Assembly: GCF_000382425.1 (NCBI RefSeq)
Contig: NZ_KB908292.1
Span: 1-64,000 of the forward strand
Source: Empedobacter brevis NBRC 14943 = ATCC 43319
GTDB taxonomy: Bacteria > Bacteroidota > Bacteroidia > Flavobacteriales > Weeksellaceae
Length of the DNA: 64,000 nt
Direction of reading: 5' to 3'
Made by a program: the position numbers and the translations under genes. Numbering within the stretch: position 1 is the first letter of the stretch; each line of letters begins with the position of its first letter. The notes beneath the pieces were generated by a model. The model was not told the origin of the DNA, made no database searches, and saw only the letters and a list, made by a program, of their open reading frames with translations. Shown piece after piece: positions 1 to 9,378 of the stretch.

Positions 1-154
1 CTTTTTAACTTTACTCATCAATTCATAAAAGAATCGGATCGCAAAACTAAATACTTATTTATAACTCTCAAAATTTAGTTTTAACTAAATAATTTCCGGT
101 ATTTATAAGCTCCTATGTCAACTACAATACTACTCGTCTTTCGTATTGGGATTG
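1..154 (-). other. Leader transcript running off the left edge (possibly rRNA leader)
   Basis: No open reading frame of note lies here. The stretch is downstream, on the minus strand, of a near-consensus Bacteroidota promoter at 155-187, so it should be transcribed leftward out of the window. It contains a short hairpin (arms 73-79 and 84-90). The first transcribed bases, about CAATCCCAATACGAAAGACG, resemble the start of rRNA operon leaders in Flavobacteriia, which often begin just after TATATTTGCA. That 16S rRNA follows is inference, because no rRNA sequence is visible inside the window. Confidence 0.4.
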
Positions 155-187
155 CAAATATACAACCCATTTTTCCGAAACTCCAAA
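155..187 (-). promoter_or_regulatory. Near-consensus Bacteroidota promoter, leftward
   Basis: Read on the minus strand, TTTG (184-187) is followed by a 21-base spacer and TATATTTG (155-162). This is an exact match to the phylum's -33 TTTG and -7 TAnnTTTG elements. It points away from the BrkB gene and out of the window. Its perfect match and the absence of a nearby start codon suggest a strong stable-RNA or long-leader promoter. Confidence 0.7.
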
Positions 188-420
188 CGAAATTTACATT
201 TATTTTACACAAATACCCTAACTCATTGTTATATCGCTAAATATTTTTTAAAAAATCATAAATTAAAACCATAATGCAACCTGATTACTGATTAAACAAG
301 GGCAAAATCTATAGAGGTTGGCCCGGAAAATCACTAGCGATTTGTGATTATTCAACAAAAAGAGTGGAGAAAGGGAAGAGTTTATATGTAAATACTCGGA
401 TGAAGAGGGAGAATTAATCC
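188..420. other. Intergenic AT-rich stretch without a gene
   Basis: I see no coding sequence here. The only structure is a weak hairpin, AATCAC (329-334) with GTGATT (344-349), lying downstream of the leftward BrkB gene. It has no T tract, so I do not call it a terminator. The rest is AT-rich spacer leading to the -33 box of the promoter at 155-187. Confidence 0.5.
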
Positions 421-1362
421 TTAATCTATATTTTCGTAATCCTGTTTTTCTGTAATGTGATCAATAAAAGATACTTTTCGAAGCTTTGCATTTTTTTTAG
501 GAACAATAGGATATCCTTTTATCTCTGCATAAACTTTTGTGAACTTTGCTCCAAAATAGAGTATTGTTGCTACATAATATATCCACAATAAAAGTATCAC
601 TAGAGAACCTGCTGAACCAAAAATTGTAGAATATTTAGAATTTGCAATATATATCCCAATCAAATATTTTGCAATAAAGAATAAAATTGCTGTAAAAATA
701 GCCCCTACAAAAGCGGGTTTCGTTTTTATACGCGCATCAGGTAAAATTTTGAAGAGAATATAGAATATCAAGATTGAGATGGAAATACTCAAAGTGTTGT
801 TGAGAAAAATAACGGAGGTTTTTGTCATTATTGTATCAAGTTCAAATAAACTAAATATCTCTTCTCCAAAACTTACTAGAATACTGTTGAGAATAACCGT
901 TGCAATTAAAACGATTCCTAAAGAGAGAATAATTAAAAAAGAAAGCCCCCTGTTGATAACAAATTTTATCCAAGCTCTTCGAGGCACAGCTTCTACACGC
1001 CAAATGAGATTCAAACTATCTTGCATATCCGTAAACATAGTGGTAGATCCGAAAATCAGAATACCTATACCTATATATAGTGCAAGCGAGCTATCTCCTG
1101 ATATAGTAGAGTTAGCAACAAAATTTTGAACCGATAATGCTACATCCGGACCGACAATATTCTTTAATTCATAAAACATTCTGTTTTCAATCGCATCTTT
1201 TTTAAAGAATAAACTTGCACTGGAAATCACAATCAAAATTAAAGGAGAAAGAGAAAATAAGGCATAATATGTCAACGAAGCGCTCAGTTTCATAATTCGG
1301 TCTTCACCAAACTCGATAAATGTCTGTTTTATTATATTGAAGTAAAATTTTAACTGCTTCAT
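421..1362 (-). CDS. YihY/BrkB family inner-membrane protein
   Basis: A 313-residue polytopic membrane protein of the YihY/virulence factor BrkB family (often mislabelled RNase BN). It opens with the family's typical KLSASLTYYALFSLSPLILI segment (about residues 25-45), where a Tyr-Tyr-Ala-Leu-Phe-Ser core precedes the first membrane helix. It continues with LIFGSTTMFTDMQDSLNLIW (about 103-122) and ends with LLLWIYYVATILYFGAKFTK (about 257-276), both family hallmarks. About six membrane helices are visible, and the length is normal for the family. The function of the family is not settled; transport or envelope roles are suggested. It lies downstream of pdhC but is separated from it by a strong terminator, so it probably has its own promoter in the 99-base gap. 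Confidence 0.9.
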   Translation of the reverse strand: MKQLKFYFNIIKQTFIEFGEDRIMKLSASLTYYALFSLSPLILIVISSASLFFKKDAIENRMFYELKNIVGPDVALSVQNFVANSTISGDSSLALYIGIGILIFGSTTMFTDMQDSLNLIWRVEAVPRRAWIKFVINRGLSFLIILSLGIVLIATVILNSILVSFGEEIFSLFELDTIMTKTSVIFLNNTLSISISILIFYILFKILPDARIKTKPAFVGAIFTAILFFIAKYLIGIYIANSKYSTIFGSAGSLVILLLWIYYVATILYFGAKFTKVYAEIKGYPIVPKKNAKLRKVSFIDHITEKQDYENID

Positions 1363-1412
1363 TAAGTTTAATTAGAAATTAAAGATACAAATTCATAAAA
1401 TCTATAACAAAA

Positions 1413-1439
1413 AAAAGACCATTCGATGAATGGTCTTTT
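1413..1439 (-). terminator. Intrinsic terminator after the cdd-pdhA-pdhC operon
   Basis: Arms AAAAGACCATTC (1413-1424) and GAATGGTCTTTT (1428-1439) pair perfectly around a three-base loop. The T run on the minus strand lies just past the stem. It lies just after the pdhC stop codon and separates that operon from the BrkB-family gene. Confidence 0.85.
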
Positions 1440-1461
1440 AAAATATATCTTAAATCTTAGC

Positions 1462-3066
1462 TTACACTAACATTGTTACAGGGTTCTCGATATACATTCT
1501 TAATGTTTGTAAGAATTGAGCACCTGTAGCTCCATCAACTGTTCTGTGATCACAAGCCAACGATAACTTCATTGTATTTCCTACTACAATTTGTCCGTCT
1601 TTAACAACCGGTTTTTGAATAATTGCACCAACTGATAAGATACAAGAGTTTGGTTGATTGATAATCGATGTAAATGATTCGATTCCAAACATACCTAAGT
1701 TAGAAACTGAGAAAGTAGATTTTTCCATTTCGTCCGCTTTTAATTTACGATCTCTTGCACGTCCTGCATAATCTTTTACCTCAGCAGAAATTTGAGCAAA
1801 TGATTTTTGATCTGTGTTTTTAACAACAGGCACCAATAAACCATCTTCTACAGCAACTGCTACACCAATATTAACGTCTCCGTGTTGAATAATTTCCGTA
1901 TCAGTCCATGTCGAATTAACAGCCGGATGTTTACGTAAAGCCATTGCACAAGCTTTTACCACCATATCATTGAATGATATTTTAGTATCTGGAACAGAAT
2001 TTAATTGCTTACGAGCTGCAATTGCATTGTCCATATCCAACTCTACATTTAAATAATAATGAGGAGCGGTAAATTTAGATTCTGCTAAACGTTTTGCAAT
2101 TACTTTTCTCATTTGAGAATTTGGAATCACTTTGTCTTCGCCTGAAATAAAAGTTTGAGCAGGTTTAACTGTTTCTGCTTTCGTTTCAGTTTTCGGCTGC
2201 GCAGATGGCTGATAATTTTCGATATCTTTTTTCACAATACGTCCATTATCTCCAGAACCTTTTACTTCTGCTAAATTAATTCCTTTATCTTTTGCAATCG
2301 TTTTTGCTAACGGAGAAGCAAAAATTCTGTCAGAAGAAGTGTCTTCTTCTTTTTTATTGTTAACATCCAATTGAACAACTACAGGTTTTTCATCGTCCTC
2401 TACTGCAGCTACTACAGGAACAGAAACTTTCCCTCCATTTGCAACAATAGCAGAAACATCAGTACCAGCTTCACCAATAATTGCCAAAACAGAATCTACG
2501 GGTGCAGGTTCATTTACCTTCGCTCCCTGGTATAATAAAATTCCATCGAACTCTGATTCGAATTCCTGAACAGCCTTATCCGTTTCAATATCTGCTAAAA
2601 TATCTCCTTCAGAAACTTTATCTCCTACATTTTTATGCCAAACAACTACTGTCCCCTCTTCCATTGTATCAGAAAGGCGAGGCATTGAAATTACTTCCAC
2701 ATTTGCAGGAATTTCTACAGCTGGTTTTACTTCTTCAGTTTTTGTTTCTGTACTGGCTGTTGGATTTTCTTCTTTTGAATCGGTAGAAGCTTTTGCTCCT
2801 CCATCTATTAAACCAGAAATATCTTCTCCTTCATTTCCAATGATTGCTAAAACTTCGTCAACGTTTGTTGCTACTCCTTCTGCAATACCTTGGTATAACA
2901 AAACTCCATCAAATTCTGATTCAAATTCTTGGATTGCTTTATCTGTTTCGATTTCTGCTAAGATATCACCCTCAGCAACTTTATCTCCTACATTTTTATG
3001 CCATTTTACAACAGTTCCTTCCTCCATTGTATCGCTTAAGCGAGGCATTGTAATAATTTCTGCCAT
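1462..3066 (-). CDS. pdhC: Pyruvate dehydrogenase E2, dihydrolipoamide acetyltransferase
   Basis: A 534-residue E2 core of the pyruvate dehydrogenase complex. It moves acetyl groups from E1 to CoA on swinging lipoyl arms. Two lipoyl domains are visible (about residues 1-80 and 124-205), each with the lipoylated lysine in an IETDKA motif (Lys43 in the first). A peripheral subunit-binding domain follows (about 250-290, FASPLAKTIAKDKGI). The acetyltransferase domain is C-terminal (about 310-534) and carries the catalytic DHRTVDG motif. Ala/Pro/Glu/Lys-rich linkers separate the domains, as usual. The two lipoyl domains are near copies of each other. It starts 9 bases after pdhA in the same operon. 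E1-beta and E3 are not nearby; in Flavobacteriia they commonly lie elsewhere. Confidence 0.96.
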   Translation of the reverse strand: MAEIITMPRLSDTMEEGTVVKWHKNVGDKVAEGDILAEIETDKAIQEFESEFDGVLLYQGIAEGVATNVDEVLAIIGNEGEDISGLIDGGAKASTDSKEENPTASTETKTEEVKPAVEIPANVEVISMPRLSDTMEEGTVVVWHKNVGDKVSEGDILADIETDKAVQEFESEFDGILLYQGAKVNEPAPVDSVLAIIGEAGTDVSAIVANGGKVSVPVVAAVEDDEKPVVVQLDVNNKKEEDTSSDRIFASPLAKTIAKDKGINLAEVKGSGDNGRIVKKDIENYQPSAQPKTETKAETVKPAQTFISGEDKVIPNSQMRKVIAKRLAESKFTAPHYYLNVELDMDNAIAARKQLNSVPDTKISFNDMVVKACAMALRKHPAVNSTWTDTEIIQHGDVNIGVAVAVEDGLLVPVVKNTDQKSFAQISAEVKDYAGRARDRKLKADEMEKSTFSVSNLGMFGIESFTSIINQPNSCILSVGAIIQKPVVKDGQIVVGNTMKLSLACDHRTVDGATGAQFLQTLRMYIENPVTMLV

Positions 3067-3075
3067 GATTTATCT

Positions 3076-4080
3076 TTAGTTTTTTTCGATTTTATCTAAG
3101 AATGGATAATTTTCTTCAGAATAGATATAATCATACATTACATGCTCTTCCGGATAGTTTGAATTTTCAGCAAATTCTACACACTCTTCAACTTGCACTT
3201 TTACTTCTTCCACAATCGCATCTAATTGTTCTTTAGTTGCCCAATTATTTACTAAAATATGGTTTTCTACATTCAAAATAGGATCTTCCTGTTTGTATTC
3301 TTCTACCTCTTCTTTTGTACGGTAAGGTTCTGCGTCAGACATAGAATGTCCTCTATAACGATAGGTACGAACATCTAAGAAAGTTGGTCCATCACCACGA
3401 CGAGCACGTTCTACTGCTTCGTAAGCTGCTTCAGCAACTTTTACAGGATCCATACCATCTACAGGCATACATGGCATTTCATAACCTAATCCTAATTTCC
3501 AAACATCCTCATGATTTGCAGTACGAGAAACCGAAGTACCCATTGCATACTGGTTGTTTTCGCACACAAAAACAACTGGCAGCTTCCAGTTCATCGCCAT
3601 ATTAAATGTTTCATGTAATGTCCCTTGGCGAGTTGCCCCGTCTCCCATTAAACAGATTGTAACACCATCGCGGTTAAAAAATTTATCACCAAAAGCAATT
3701 CCTGCTCCTAATGGAATTTGTCCACCTACAATTCCGTGTCCTCCATAAAAATTATGTTCTTTACTGAAAACGTGCATAGATCCTCCCAAACCATGAGAAG
3801 TTCCAGTCTCTTTCCCACATAATTCTGCTAAAATACGTTTTGGGTCTACTCCTAAAGCCATTGGCCAAACGTGACAACGATAAGCTGTAATTACATGATC
3901 CACTCCTGGTTTCATTGCATGAATAAAACCAGCCGGTAAAGCCTCTTGACCATTGTATAAATGTAAGAAACCTCTAATTTTTTGTTTTAAATATAATGAA
4001 CGACACTTGTCTTCAAAGCGACGCCAAAAAGTCATATCACGATACCATTGTAGGTACGTTTCTTGCGTTAATTTTTCCAT
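3076..4080 (-). CDS. pdhA: Pyruvate dehydrogenase E1 component, alpha subunit
   Basis: E1-alpha of a heterotetrameric pyruvate dehydrogenase, which with a beta subunit encoded elsewhere decarboxylates pyruvate using thiamine diphosphate. The thiamine-diphosphate/Mg motif runs from GDGATRQG to the ENN at about residues 157-185. The YRYRGHSMSDAEPYR loop near residue 245 matches the family's phosphorylation-loop region. The open frame extends 8 codons further upstream, but homologs begin at MEKLTQETYLQWY, so I place the start at 4080, giving 334 residues. It follows cdd by 56 bases and is followed by pdhC 9 bases on. The cdd-pdhA-pdhC order is common in Flavobacteriia. Confidence 0.95.
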   Translation of the reverse strand: MEKLTQETYLQWYRDMTFWRRFEDKCRSLYLKQKIRGFLHLYNGQEALPAGFIHAMKPGVDHVITAYRCHVWPMALGVDPKRILAELCGKETGTSHGLGGSMHVFSKEHNFYGGHGIVGGQIPLGAGIAFGDKFFNRDGVTICLMGDGATRQGTLHETFNMAMNWKLPVVFVCENNQYAMGTSVSRTANHEDVWKLGLGYEMPCMPVDGMDPVKVAEAAYEAVERARRGDGPTFLDVRTYRYRGHSMSDAEPYRTKEEVEEYKQEDPILNVENHILVNNWATKEQLDAIVEEVKVQVEECVEFAENSNYPEEHVMYDYIYSEENYPFLDKIEKN

Positions 4081-4136
4081 AATTGCACAATTCCGTTGGA
4101 ACAAATTTAAACTAATCTATTAAGTGTACAAAATTG

Positions 4137-4610
4137 CTACCCTAAAAAATCATCTGTAAAATGTAATGGCAGCAAATCTCTAGCGGAGTTCAGGACAAAA
4201 ACTTCCCCTTCATTACCCGATAAGATAACTTCTATCGATTGCTCTTGTTTCTTCTCTATCTCTAAAATATATTGACGACACATTCCACAAGGAGGCAAAG
4301 GATAATTGACATTTGGAGTAGAAACAGCCAGCTTCTCTATCTTGATATTTGGATAATTGGCATTCACATAAGCCAACAAACCTCTTTCTGCACAAGTCCC
4401 AACCGGATAAGATGCATTTTCCTGATTTGAACTCGAAAATATTTCTCCATTAGCTAACTGAACAGCTGCTCCAACTTTAAAATTAGAATAAGGAGCATAA
4501 GCATGATGAGAAATCTCTAAAGCTTGCTCCACTACTTTTTTTTGTTCCGTTTCAAGTTCATTTTTATCTTCGAATCGGTCAAATTCAAAAGAATATTTTT
4601 CTTTTTTCAT
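4137..4610 (-). CDS. cdd: Cytidine deaminase
   Basis: A 157-residue cytidine/deoxycytidine deaminase of the pyrimidine salvage pathway, which hydrolyses cytidine to uridine plus ammonia. The zinc site is visible: TCAERG supplies one Cys and the catalytic Glu, and PPCGMCRQ supplies the other two Cys. The SNFKVGAAV substrate-binding segment precedes them. The N-terminal 25 residues are a charged extension seen in flavobacterial homologs. It is the first gene of a leftward operon with pdhA and pdhC and is transcribed divergently from the yifB/comM gene. Confidence 0.94.
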   Translation of the reverse strand: MKKEKYSFEFDRFEDKNELETEQKKVVEQALEISHHAYAPYSNFKVGAAVQLANGEIFSSSNQENASYPVGTCAERGLLAYVNANYPNIKIEKLAVSTPNVNYPLPPCGMCRQYILEIEKKQEQSIEVILSGNEGEVFVLNSARDLLPLHFTDDFLG

Positions 4611-4702
4611 ATAGAATTCACACAGCTAAGTGCTATTTAATTAATTATTAAATACTTAAATCCTTTTAGCTATTTTCTACAATAGAAAAAGGAAGTAAAT
4701 TT

Positions 4703-6244
4703 ATGAAAAATCAGTATATGTTGGTAAAAATTTTTGCAAGTGCTATTTTCGGAGTTTCTGCTCAAACCATTATTGTCGAAGTGAATATTGACCAGGGTGT
4801 TGGTTATCATTTAGTCGGTTTACCCGATAGTGCAATCAAAGAAAGTAACTTCAGAATTAACGCAGCATTAAAAAATTCTGATTTAAAATTACCGGGAAAA
4901 AAAATTACAATTAATATGGCGCCTGCTGATTTACAAAAAGAAGGATCTGCATATGATTTACCAATAGCAATAGGAATTTTAGCTGCTTCGGAACAAGTAA
5001 ATGCAGAACATCTAAACCAATATGTAATGATGGGAGAATTATCTTTGGATGGCTCTCTTCGTCCAATAAAAGGTGCTTTACCTATTACAATCAAAGCAAA
5101 AGAAGAAGGATTCGAGGGAATTCTTCTACCTCAAATTAATGCAGATGAAGCCGCAGTTGTACAAGGGATTGATGTTTTTGCAATTGATAATATAAAAGAA
5201 GTGGTAGATTTTCTGAATCAAAAAATTGAATTGAATCCTCATCAGGTTAATTTAGATGAATATTTTTTCAATGAAATGAATAATTTTCCTTTTGATTTTG
5301 CTGACGTAAAAGGACAAGAAAATGTAAAACGTGCAATGGAAGTAGCTGCTGCAGGTGGACACAATATTATTTTAATTGGACCGCCGGGTAGTGGAAAAAC
5401 AATGCTGGCCAAACGAATAGCTTCTATTCTTCCGAAAATGACAATTCATGAAGCTTTAGAAACGACCAAGATTCATAGTGTTGCGGGAAAATTAGCTCAA
5501 AAATCTCTGGTTACCGTCAGGCCGTTCAGTTCGCCTCATTCAAGTATTTCTGATGTCGCTTTGGTTGGAGGTGGTTCTTATCCTCAACCCGGAGAGATTT
5601 CTTTGGCACATAATGGCGTTTTATTTTTAGATGAATTACCTGAATTTAAACGTTCAGTATTAGAAGTCATGAGACAACCTTTAGAAGACAGAGAAGTGAC
5701 TATTTCCAGAGCAAAATTCACCGTGAATTATCCTGCAAGTTTCATGTTAGTCGCTTCCATGAATCCCAGTCCAAGTGGTTATTTCATGGACGATCCGAAC
5801 AATACCTCAACCTTGATGGAAATGCAACGTTATTTAAACAAAATTTCTGGTCCTTTGTTAGATCGAATTGATTTGCATATCGAAGTAAATCCTGTTCCGT
5901 TTGATGATTTAGCACAAGAACGTCGTGGCGAAAAAAGTAGTGTTATTCGAGAGCGGGTAACTCATGCACGTAATATTCAAACCAAACGATTTGAAAACAC
6001 CAGAGTTCATTATAACTCGCAAATGGGACCAAAAGAACTGGATGCTTTTTGTTCTTTGGATGATGCTTCGAAAAATTTAATAAAAGTCGTCATGGAAAAA
6101 TTAAATCTTTCAGCCCGTGCCTATGATCGGATTATACGAGTTGGACGAACGATTGCAGACTTAGATTATTCAGAAAGAATTCTTTCAAAACATATTAGCG
6201 AAGCTATTCAATATAGAAGCCTGGATAGAAATCAATGGATGTGA
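4703..6244 (+). CDS. comM: YifB/ComM family magnesium-chelatase-like AAA ATPase
   Basis: A 513-residue AAA+ ATPase of the YifB/ComM family. ComM in naturally transformable bacteria is a helicase that promotes branch migration during DNA integration; in other bacteria the role is unclear. The N-terminal Lon-S5-like domain (about 20-165) has the AIKES and GSAYDLPIA segments. The chelatase-type ATPase core follows, with Walker A GPPGSGKT near residue 230 and Walker B FLDELPEF near residue 310. The C-terminal domain has the NLSARAYDRI motif. Homologs usually begin at MLVKIFASAIFG, so the ATG at 4718 is a likely alternative start. Confidence 0.94.
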   Translation: MKNQYMLVKIFASAIFGVSAQTIIVEVNIDQGVGYHLVGLPDSAIKESNFRINAALKNSDLKLPGKKITINMAPADLQKEGSAYDLPIAIGILAASEQVNAEHLNQYVMMGELSLDGSLRPIKGALPITIKAKEEGFEGILLPQINADEAAVVQGIDVFAIDNIKEVVDFLNQKIELNPHQVNLDEYFFNEMNNFPFDFADVKGQENVKRAMEVAAAGGHNIILIGPPGSGKTMLAKRIASILPKMTIHEALETTKIHSVAGKLAQKSLVTVRPFSSPHSSISDVALVGGGSYPQPGEISLAHNGVLFLDELPEFKRSVLEVMRQPLEDREVTISRAKFTVNYPASFMLVASMNPSPSGYFMDDPNNTSTLMEMQRYLNKISGPLLDRIDLHIEVNPVPFDDLAQERRGEKSSVIRERVTHARNIQTKRFENTRVHYNSQMGPKELDAFCSLDDASKNLIKVVMEKLNLSARAYDRIIRVGRTIADLDYSERILSKHISEAIQYRSLDRNQWM

Positions 6245-6299
6245 GTGTTGTAAAATGTATGACGTAAACTGCATAATTAATTTTTAAGTGTTAAGCAAA

Positions 6300-6327
6300 A
6301 AAAGGAATCTCTTTCAAGATTCCTTTT
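6300..6327. terminator. Bidirectional terminator between comM and the VIT gene
   Basis: Arms AAAAGGAATCT (6300-6310) and AGATTCCTTTT (6317-6327) pair perfectly. The upstream A run and downstream T run make it usable from both strands, which suits the two convergent genes that end here. Confidence 0.8.
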
Positions 6328-6335
6328 CCCATTTA

Positions 6336-9257
6336 CTAAAATTCAAATTCTCCGACTAAGATTCCTTCTCCTCCTCGATCGGGATTATTATTTTGAAACG
6401 TAATCATTTTTTTCACTTGTTTACCTGAACTATACATCAAATATATTTCGGCCGAAATAGTCGTTGGTCCCGAAATGCTCATTTGACGCTCTGCAAAAAA
6501 GTTCGTTTCTATTTTATATTTTCCTTTTATGGCTTTCTTTAACATGAACTGTTCCGGCCCGAAACCTTGTGTTACATCTTCACTCATTCGCCCTCCAATA
6601 GCTGTTGTACGATGTCCATAAAAACACTTTTCTCCATTTGGATCCGTCACCCACAAATCAATATCTGTCATGTCTTTGTTCCAATTCATCACGACACGAA
6701 TATCAACAGGTATATCTACAATAATATCTTTATTGATTCCACCTAAATTCAAATCTTTACGATGTAACGAGACTAAATTATTAACTTCAGGCACAATAAT
6801 CTCTGTAATATCCCGGTCTCTATTTACTATTTCTACTGAATAATCATTCGTCAATACTTTATACAAATGATCTAAAGCAGTCTGATATTTTCCATTATCC
6901 TGTAATGCCAATGCATAATCCCGATAGCTTTGTGCATCAAAAGGTCGCCAATCCAATATCTTTTTTGTGATGAATAATTCTGTTGGATATTCTTCAATTT
7001 CTTTCAACTTATACGCCAACATCTTATACAATTCCGCATCTTCTAAGCCTAAATCTGCAATAGAACTTAAAATTTTAAGACCAATTTCTCTTTCCTTTTT
7101 CTGAAAGAAAAATGTGGCTACATCAAAATAATACGCAGGTGTTTCGGCATACTCTTTTCTCAGATCTAAATACGTTTGATATGGATTTTTTGACGCTTCT
7201 ATCAACTTCATGTATTCTTTATCCGATTTGATGTTAACCATTTTAATTTCTGGAACTGAAACACTCTCCTCACTCTTCATATTCTTTTCTAAAGAAGCAT
7301 TTCTTACCATCATTACATTTGCTACACCAGGAGTCCCAGAAATAACATCATACATTACAGTTTCTTGAGCATATCTAGCGTTTCTTTCACTATTTTCATT
7401 TTGAATACCTGGCACTCTTCCTTCTAAAATTCGATCTACAGAAGTTGAATCCGTAACAGGTTTTGGATATTTAGATTTTACAGGTTTAAAATCTTTCTTC
7501 CACCATTCTTTTAATTCTTTCGCTTTTGCAATTGCATTTTGCAGCAAATCTGCTTTCCTGTTTTCTTTATTCAGAACACCTTGTTTTAACAAGTCATTAT
7601 ATTCTTTTTGCAATTCTGTTGGTGGATTGATTTTGTACTTCACATAATCCGAAACATTTTCTAATACAATCAAACTTGTATGAGATGTAACGATCGAAAA
7701 TTGTTTTCCGATTTCTTCAATCTCCGTTTTATTTTGTTCAGAATTTAATTCAAGGACATTTACTTTACTTTGTGCCCAAATTTTACTGATGTCAAGATTT
7801 TGAACTGCTTTACCCAAATCCAATTCTTTCTGAAATTCGACCTTTCCGTTTCGTCCAAACATCATGGTTAGTTTTGCATTTGGATATTGAGAAATTCCCA
7901 CAATCGAAATTCCGTTATTCACTTCATTTGTGGATATTGGGTAAACTTCTCCTGCTGTATTATTGATAATTCCTAAGAACTGAGCAGAACTTGCATTCAA
8001 TTGTTTGAATGCATTTTCAACAGAATTTTCATTCAGATTAATCAACTTTCCACCAACTTTCTGTGCAATCATTTTCAAAACACCATAATTAGACGTTGGC
8101 GAAGATGCAACAGTATAAAAAGGTTTATCTACATTAAAAATATTCGACCCGAAAGACGAAATACCATCCGAAAACAATAGATATTCATCTGCTTTCAGAT
8201 TTGTAGGAAGAATTTTAGCATAATTAGTCCCTCCGTCATACGTTACATTTTCCAAGTAATTTTTCAGCTCGGACCACTCTCCATTTTTTATTTGAAATAA
8301 CCTTCCTTTTCCCAACGTAATATTCAACAATGAAACTTCAATATTAAGATTTTTTTGCTGTGAAATAAGTTTATCCAGCAATTCAAGTTCCTTTTTATGA
8401 TTTCGTTTCAAACCACTCAACGAATTATCCCAAATAATTCCAATATTTTTCGACCAAACTTTAGCTTGTGGTTTTTCATCAACCAATGCATTTGCGTAGA
8501 AATAAACTGAACCGTCTATATTTTTCTGTATAAATGATTCTACTCTATTTTCTGTTTTTGGGACATTAATTAACAACGAATTTTTAGGTGTAAAATCTGT
8601 TTTCGATAAACTTGCTTCATAAATATTACTATTCTCGGAAAAATTAAATGAACCATCCGGCGATTCTATCAATTGTGGTTTCCCTATCGAATTATACACT
8701 TTTGTAGTTAAATTAAACTTCGAGATTTTCTTAGAAGAATCCAAAGGCAAATGATATTGATACGCTGATTTACTCAATTTTAGTTCTTGATAGTACGATA
8801 GTTGAATTGTACGTGTACCTCTACCTGGAATCGGAGAAATACGAGTTCGAAAATTATTCCCTTCTACTTTCTCTATAATTCCGGGGTCTACGTTTTGTTT
8901 TTGAATACTCTCAAAAACCTCAACCGCACGCGCTTTTGTTACAGCAACTGCATCGCGTAATTTTCCATTCATATCAATCGCATAACCACTAACCGTTGTA
9001 TTTTCAGGTAATGGAAACACTAAATTTCCTTCGAGATTTCGATTTGAAGAATTTGCAAAAATTAAAGTTGTTGTCGTTTTTGCAAGATTTCCGAAAATCT
9101 CAACTTGTACATCCATCGATTGTAAATGAACCGATTTTTCATCCGGACGATCTCCAATCTCAATACGTGGAATTCCTATCCGAATATCTTGGGCAATTAT
9201 TTTTGGAGAAAAAAAGATTCCTACAAAAAGAACAAAAAAAGAAAATAACTTTTTCAT
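6336..9257 (-). CDS. Secreted VIT and von Willebrand A-like domain protein with plug-like segment and DUF2135-like C terminus
   Basis: A 973-residue exported protein with a clear signal peptide (residues 1-22, ending in IIAQ). A VIT (inter-alpha-trypsin) domain spans about 25-160. A vWA-like region follows (about 265-400) with a DNSLS MIDAS-type motif and an FSDG motif. Around 600-652 lies a segment resembling the plug of SusC/RagA-type TonB receptors (LEGRVPGIQ, then SGTPGVANVMMVRNASL). Helical, TPR-like sequence covers about 690-820. The C terminus (about 870-973) is DUF2135-like, with a DIDLWVTDPNGEKCFYGH core. Substrate and role are unknown. VIT/vWA proteins in this phylum are usually surface or periplasmic. 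Neither neighbour is obviously related. Confidence 0.85.
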   Translation of the reverse strand: MKKLFSFFVLFVGIFFSPKIIAQDIRIGIPRIEIGDRPDEKSVHLQSMDVQVEIFGNLAKTTTTLIFANSSNRNLEGNLVFPLPENTTVSGYAIDMNGKLRDAVAVTKARAVEVFESIQKQNVDPGIIEKVEGNNFRTRISPIPGRGTRTIQLSYYQELKLSKSAYQYHLPLDSSKKISKFNLTTKVYNSIGKPQLIESPDGSFNFSENSNIYEASLSKTDFTPKNSLLINVPKTENRVESFIQKNIDGSVYFYANALVDEKPQAKVWSKNIGIIWDNSLSGLKRNHKKELELLDKLISQQKNLNIEVSLLNITLGKGRLFQIKNGEWSELKNYLENVTYDGGTNYAKILPTNLKADEYLLFSDGISSFGSNIFNVDKPFYTVASSPTSNYGVLKMIAQKVGGKLINLNENSVENAFKQLNASSAQFLGIINNTAGEVYPISTNEVNNGISIVGISQYPNAKLTMMFGRNGKVEFQKELDLGKAVQNLDISKIWAQSKVNVLELNSEQNKTEIEEIGKQFSIVTSHTSLIVLENVSDYVKYKINPPTELQKEYNDLLKQGVLNKENRKADLLQNAIAKAKELKEWWKKDFKPVKSKYPKPVTDSTSVDRILEGRVPGIQNENSERNARYAQETVMYDVISGTPGVANVMMVRNASLEKNMKSEESVSVPEIKMVNIKSDKEYMKLIEASKNPYQTYLDLRKEYAETPAYYFDVATFFFQKKEREIGLKILSSIADLGLEDAELYKMLAYKLKEIEEYPTELFITKKILDWRPFDAQSYRDYALALQDNGKYQTALDHLYKVLTNDYSVEIVNRDRDITEIIVPEVNNLVSLHRKDLNLGGINKDIIVDIPVDIRVVMNWNKDMTDIDLWVTDPNGEKCFYGHRTTAIGGRMSEDVTQGFGPEQFMLKKAIKGKYKIETNFFAERQMSISGPTTISAEIYLMYSSGKQVKKMITFQNNNPDRGGEGILVGEFEF

Positions 9258-9324
9258 ACAGTTTAAATTTATAAGGTAGATGCAAGAGTTTTAAAAAAGG
9301 TTGGTTGAGAAAAAAATTATGTTT

Positions 9325-9356
9325 TGGACTATTTGATTTAATTATCTATATTTAAA
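9325..9356 (+). promoter_or_regulatory. Probable promoter of the small secreted gene at 9379
   Basis: TTTG (9325-9328), a 20-base spacer and TATATTTA (9349-9356) match the Bacteroidota promoter form, with one mismatch at the last base of the -7 box. It sits 22 bases before the ATG. Confidence 0.5.
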
Positions 9357-9378
9357 CATATTAACAAAATACACTTTT

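Noticed and set aside
329-349. Hairpin as a terminator for the BrkB gene
   Set aside because: The stem is six base pairs, AT-rich, and lacks a T run.
2481-3079. Plus-strand open frames rich in Leu and His across the E2 gene
   Set aside because: They are shadows of the lipoyl-domain coding sequence; no homology is visible and the composition is unnatural.
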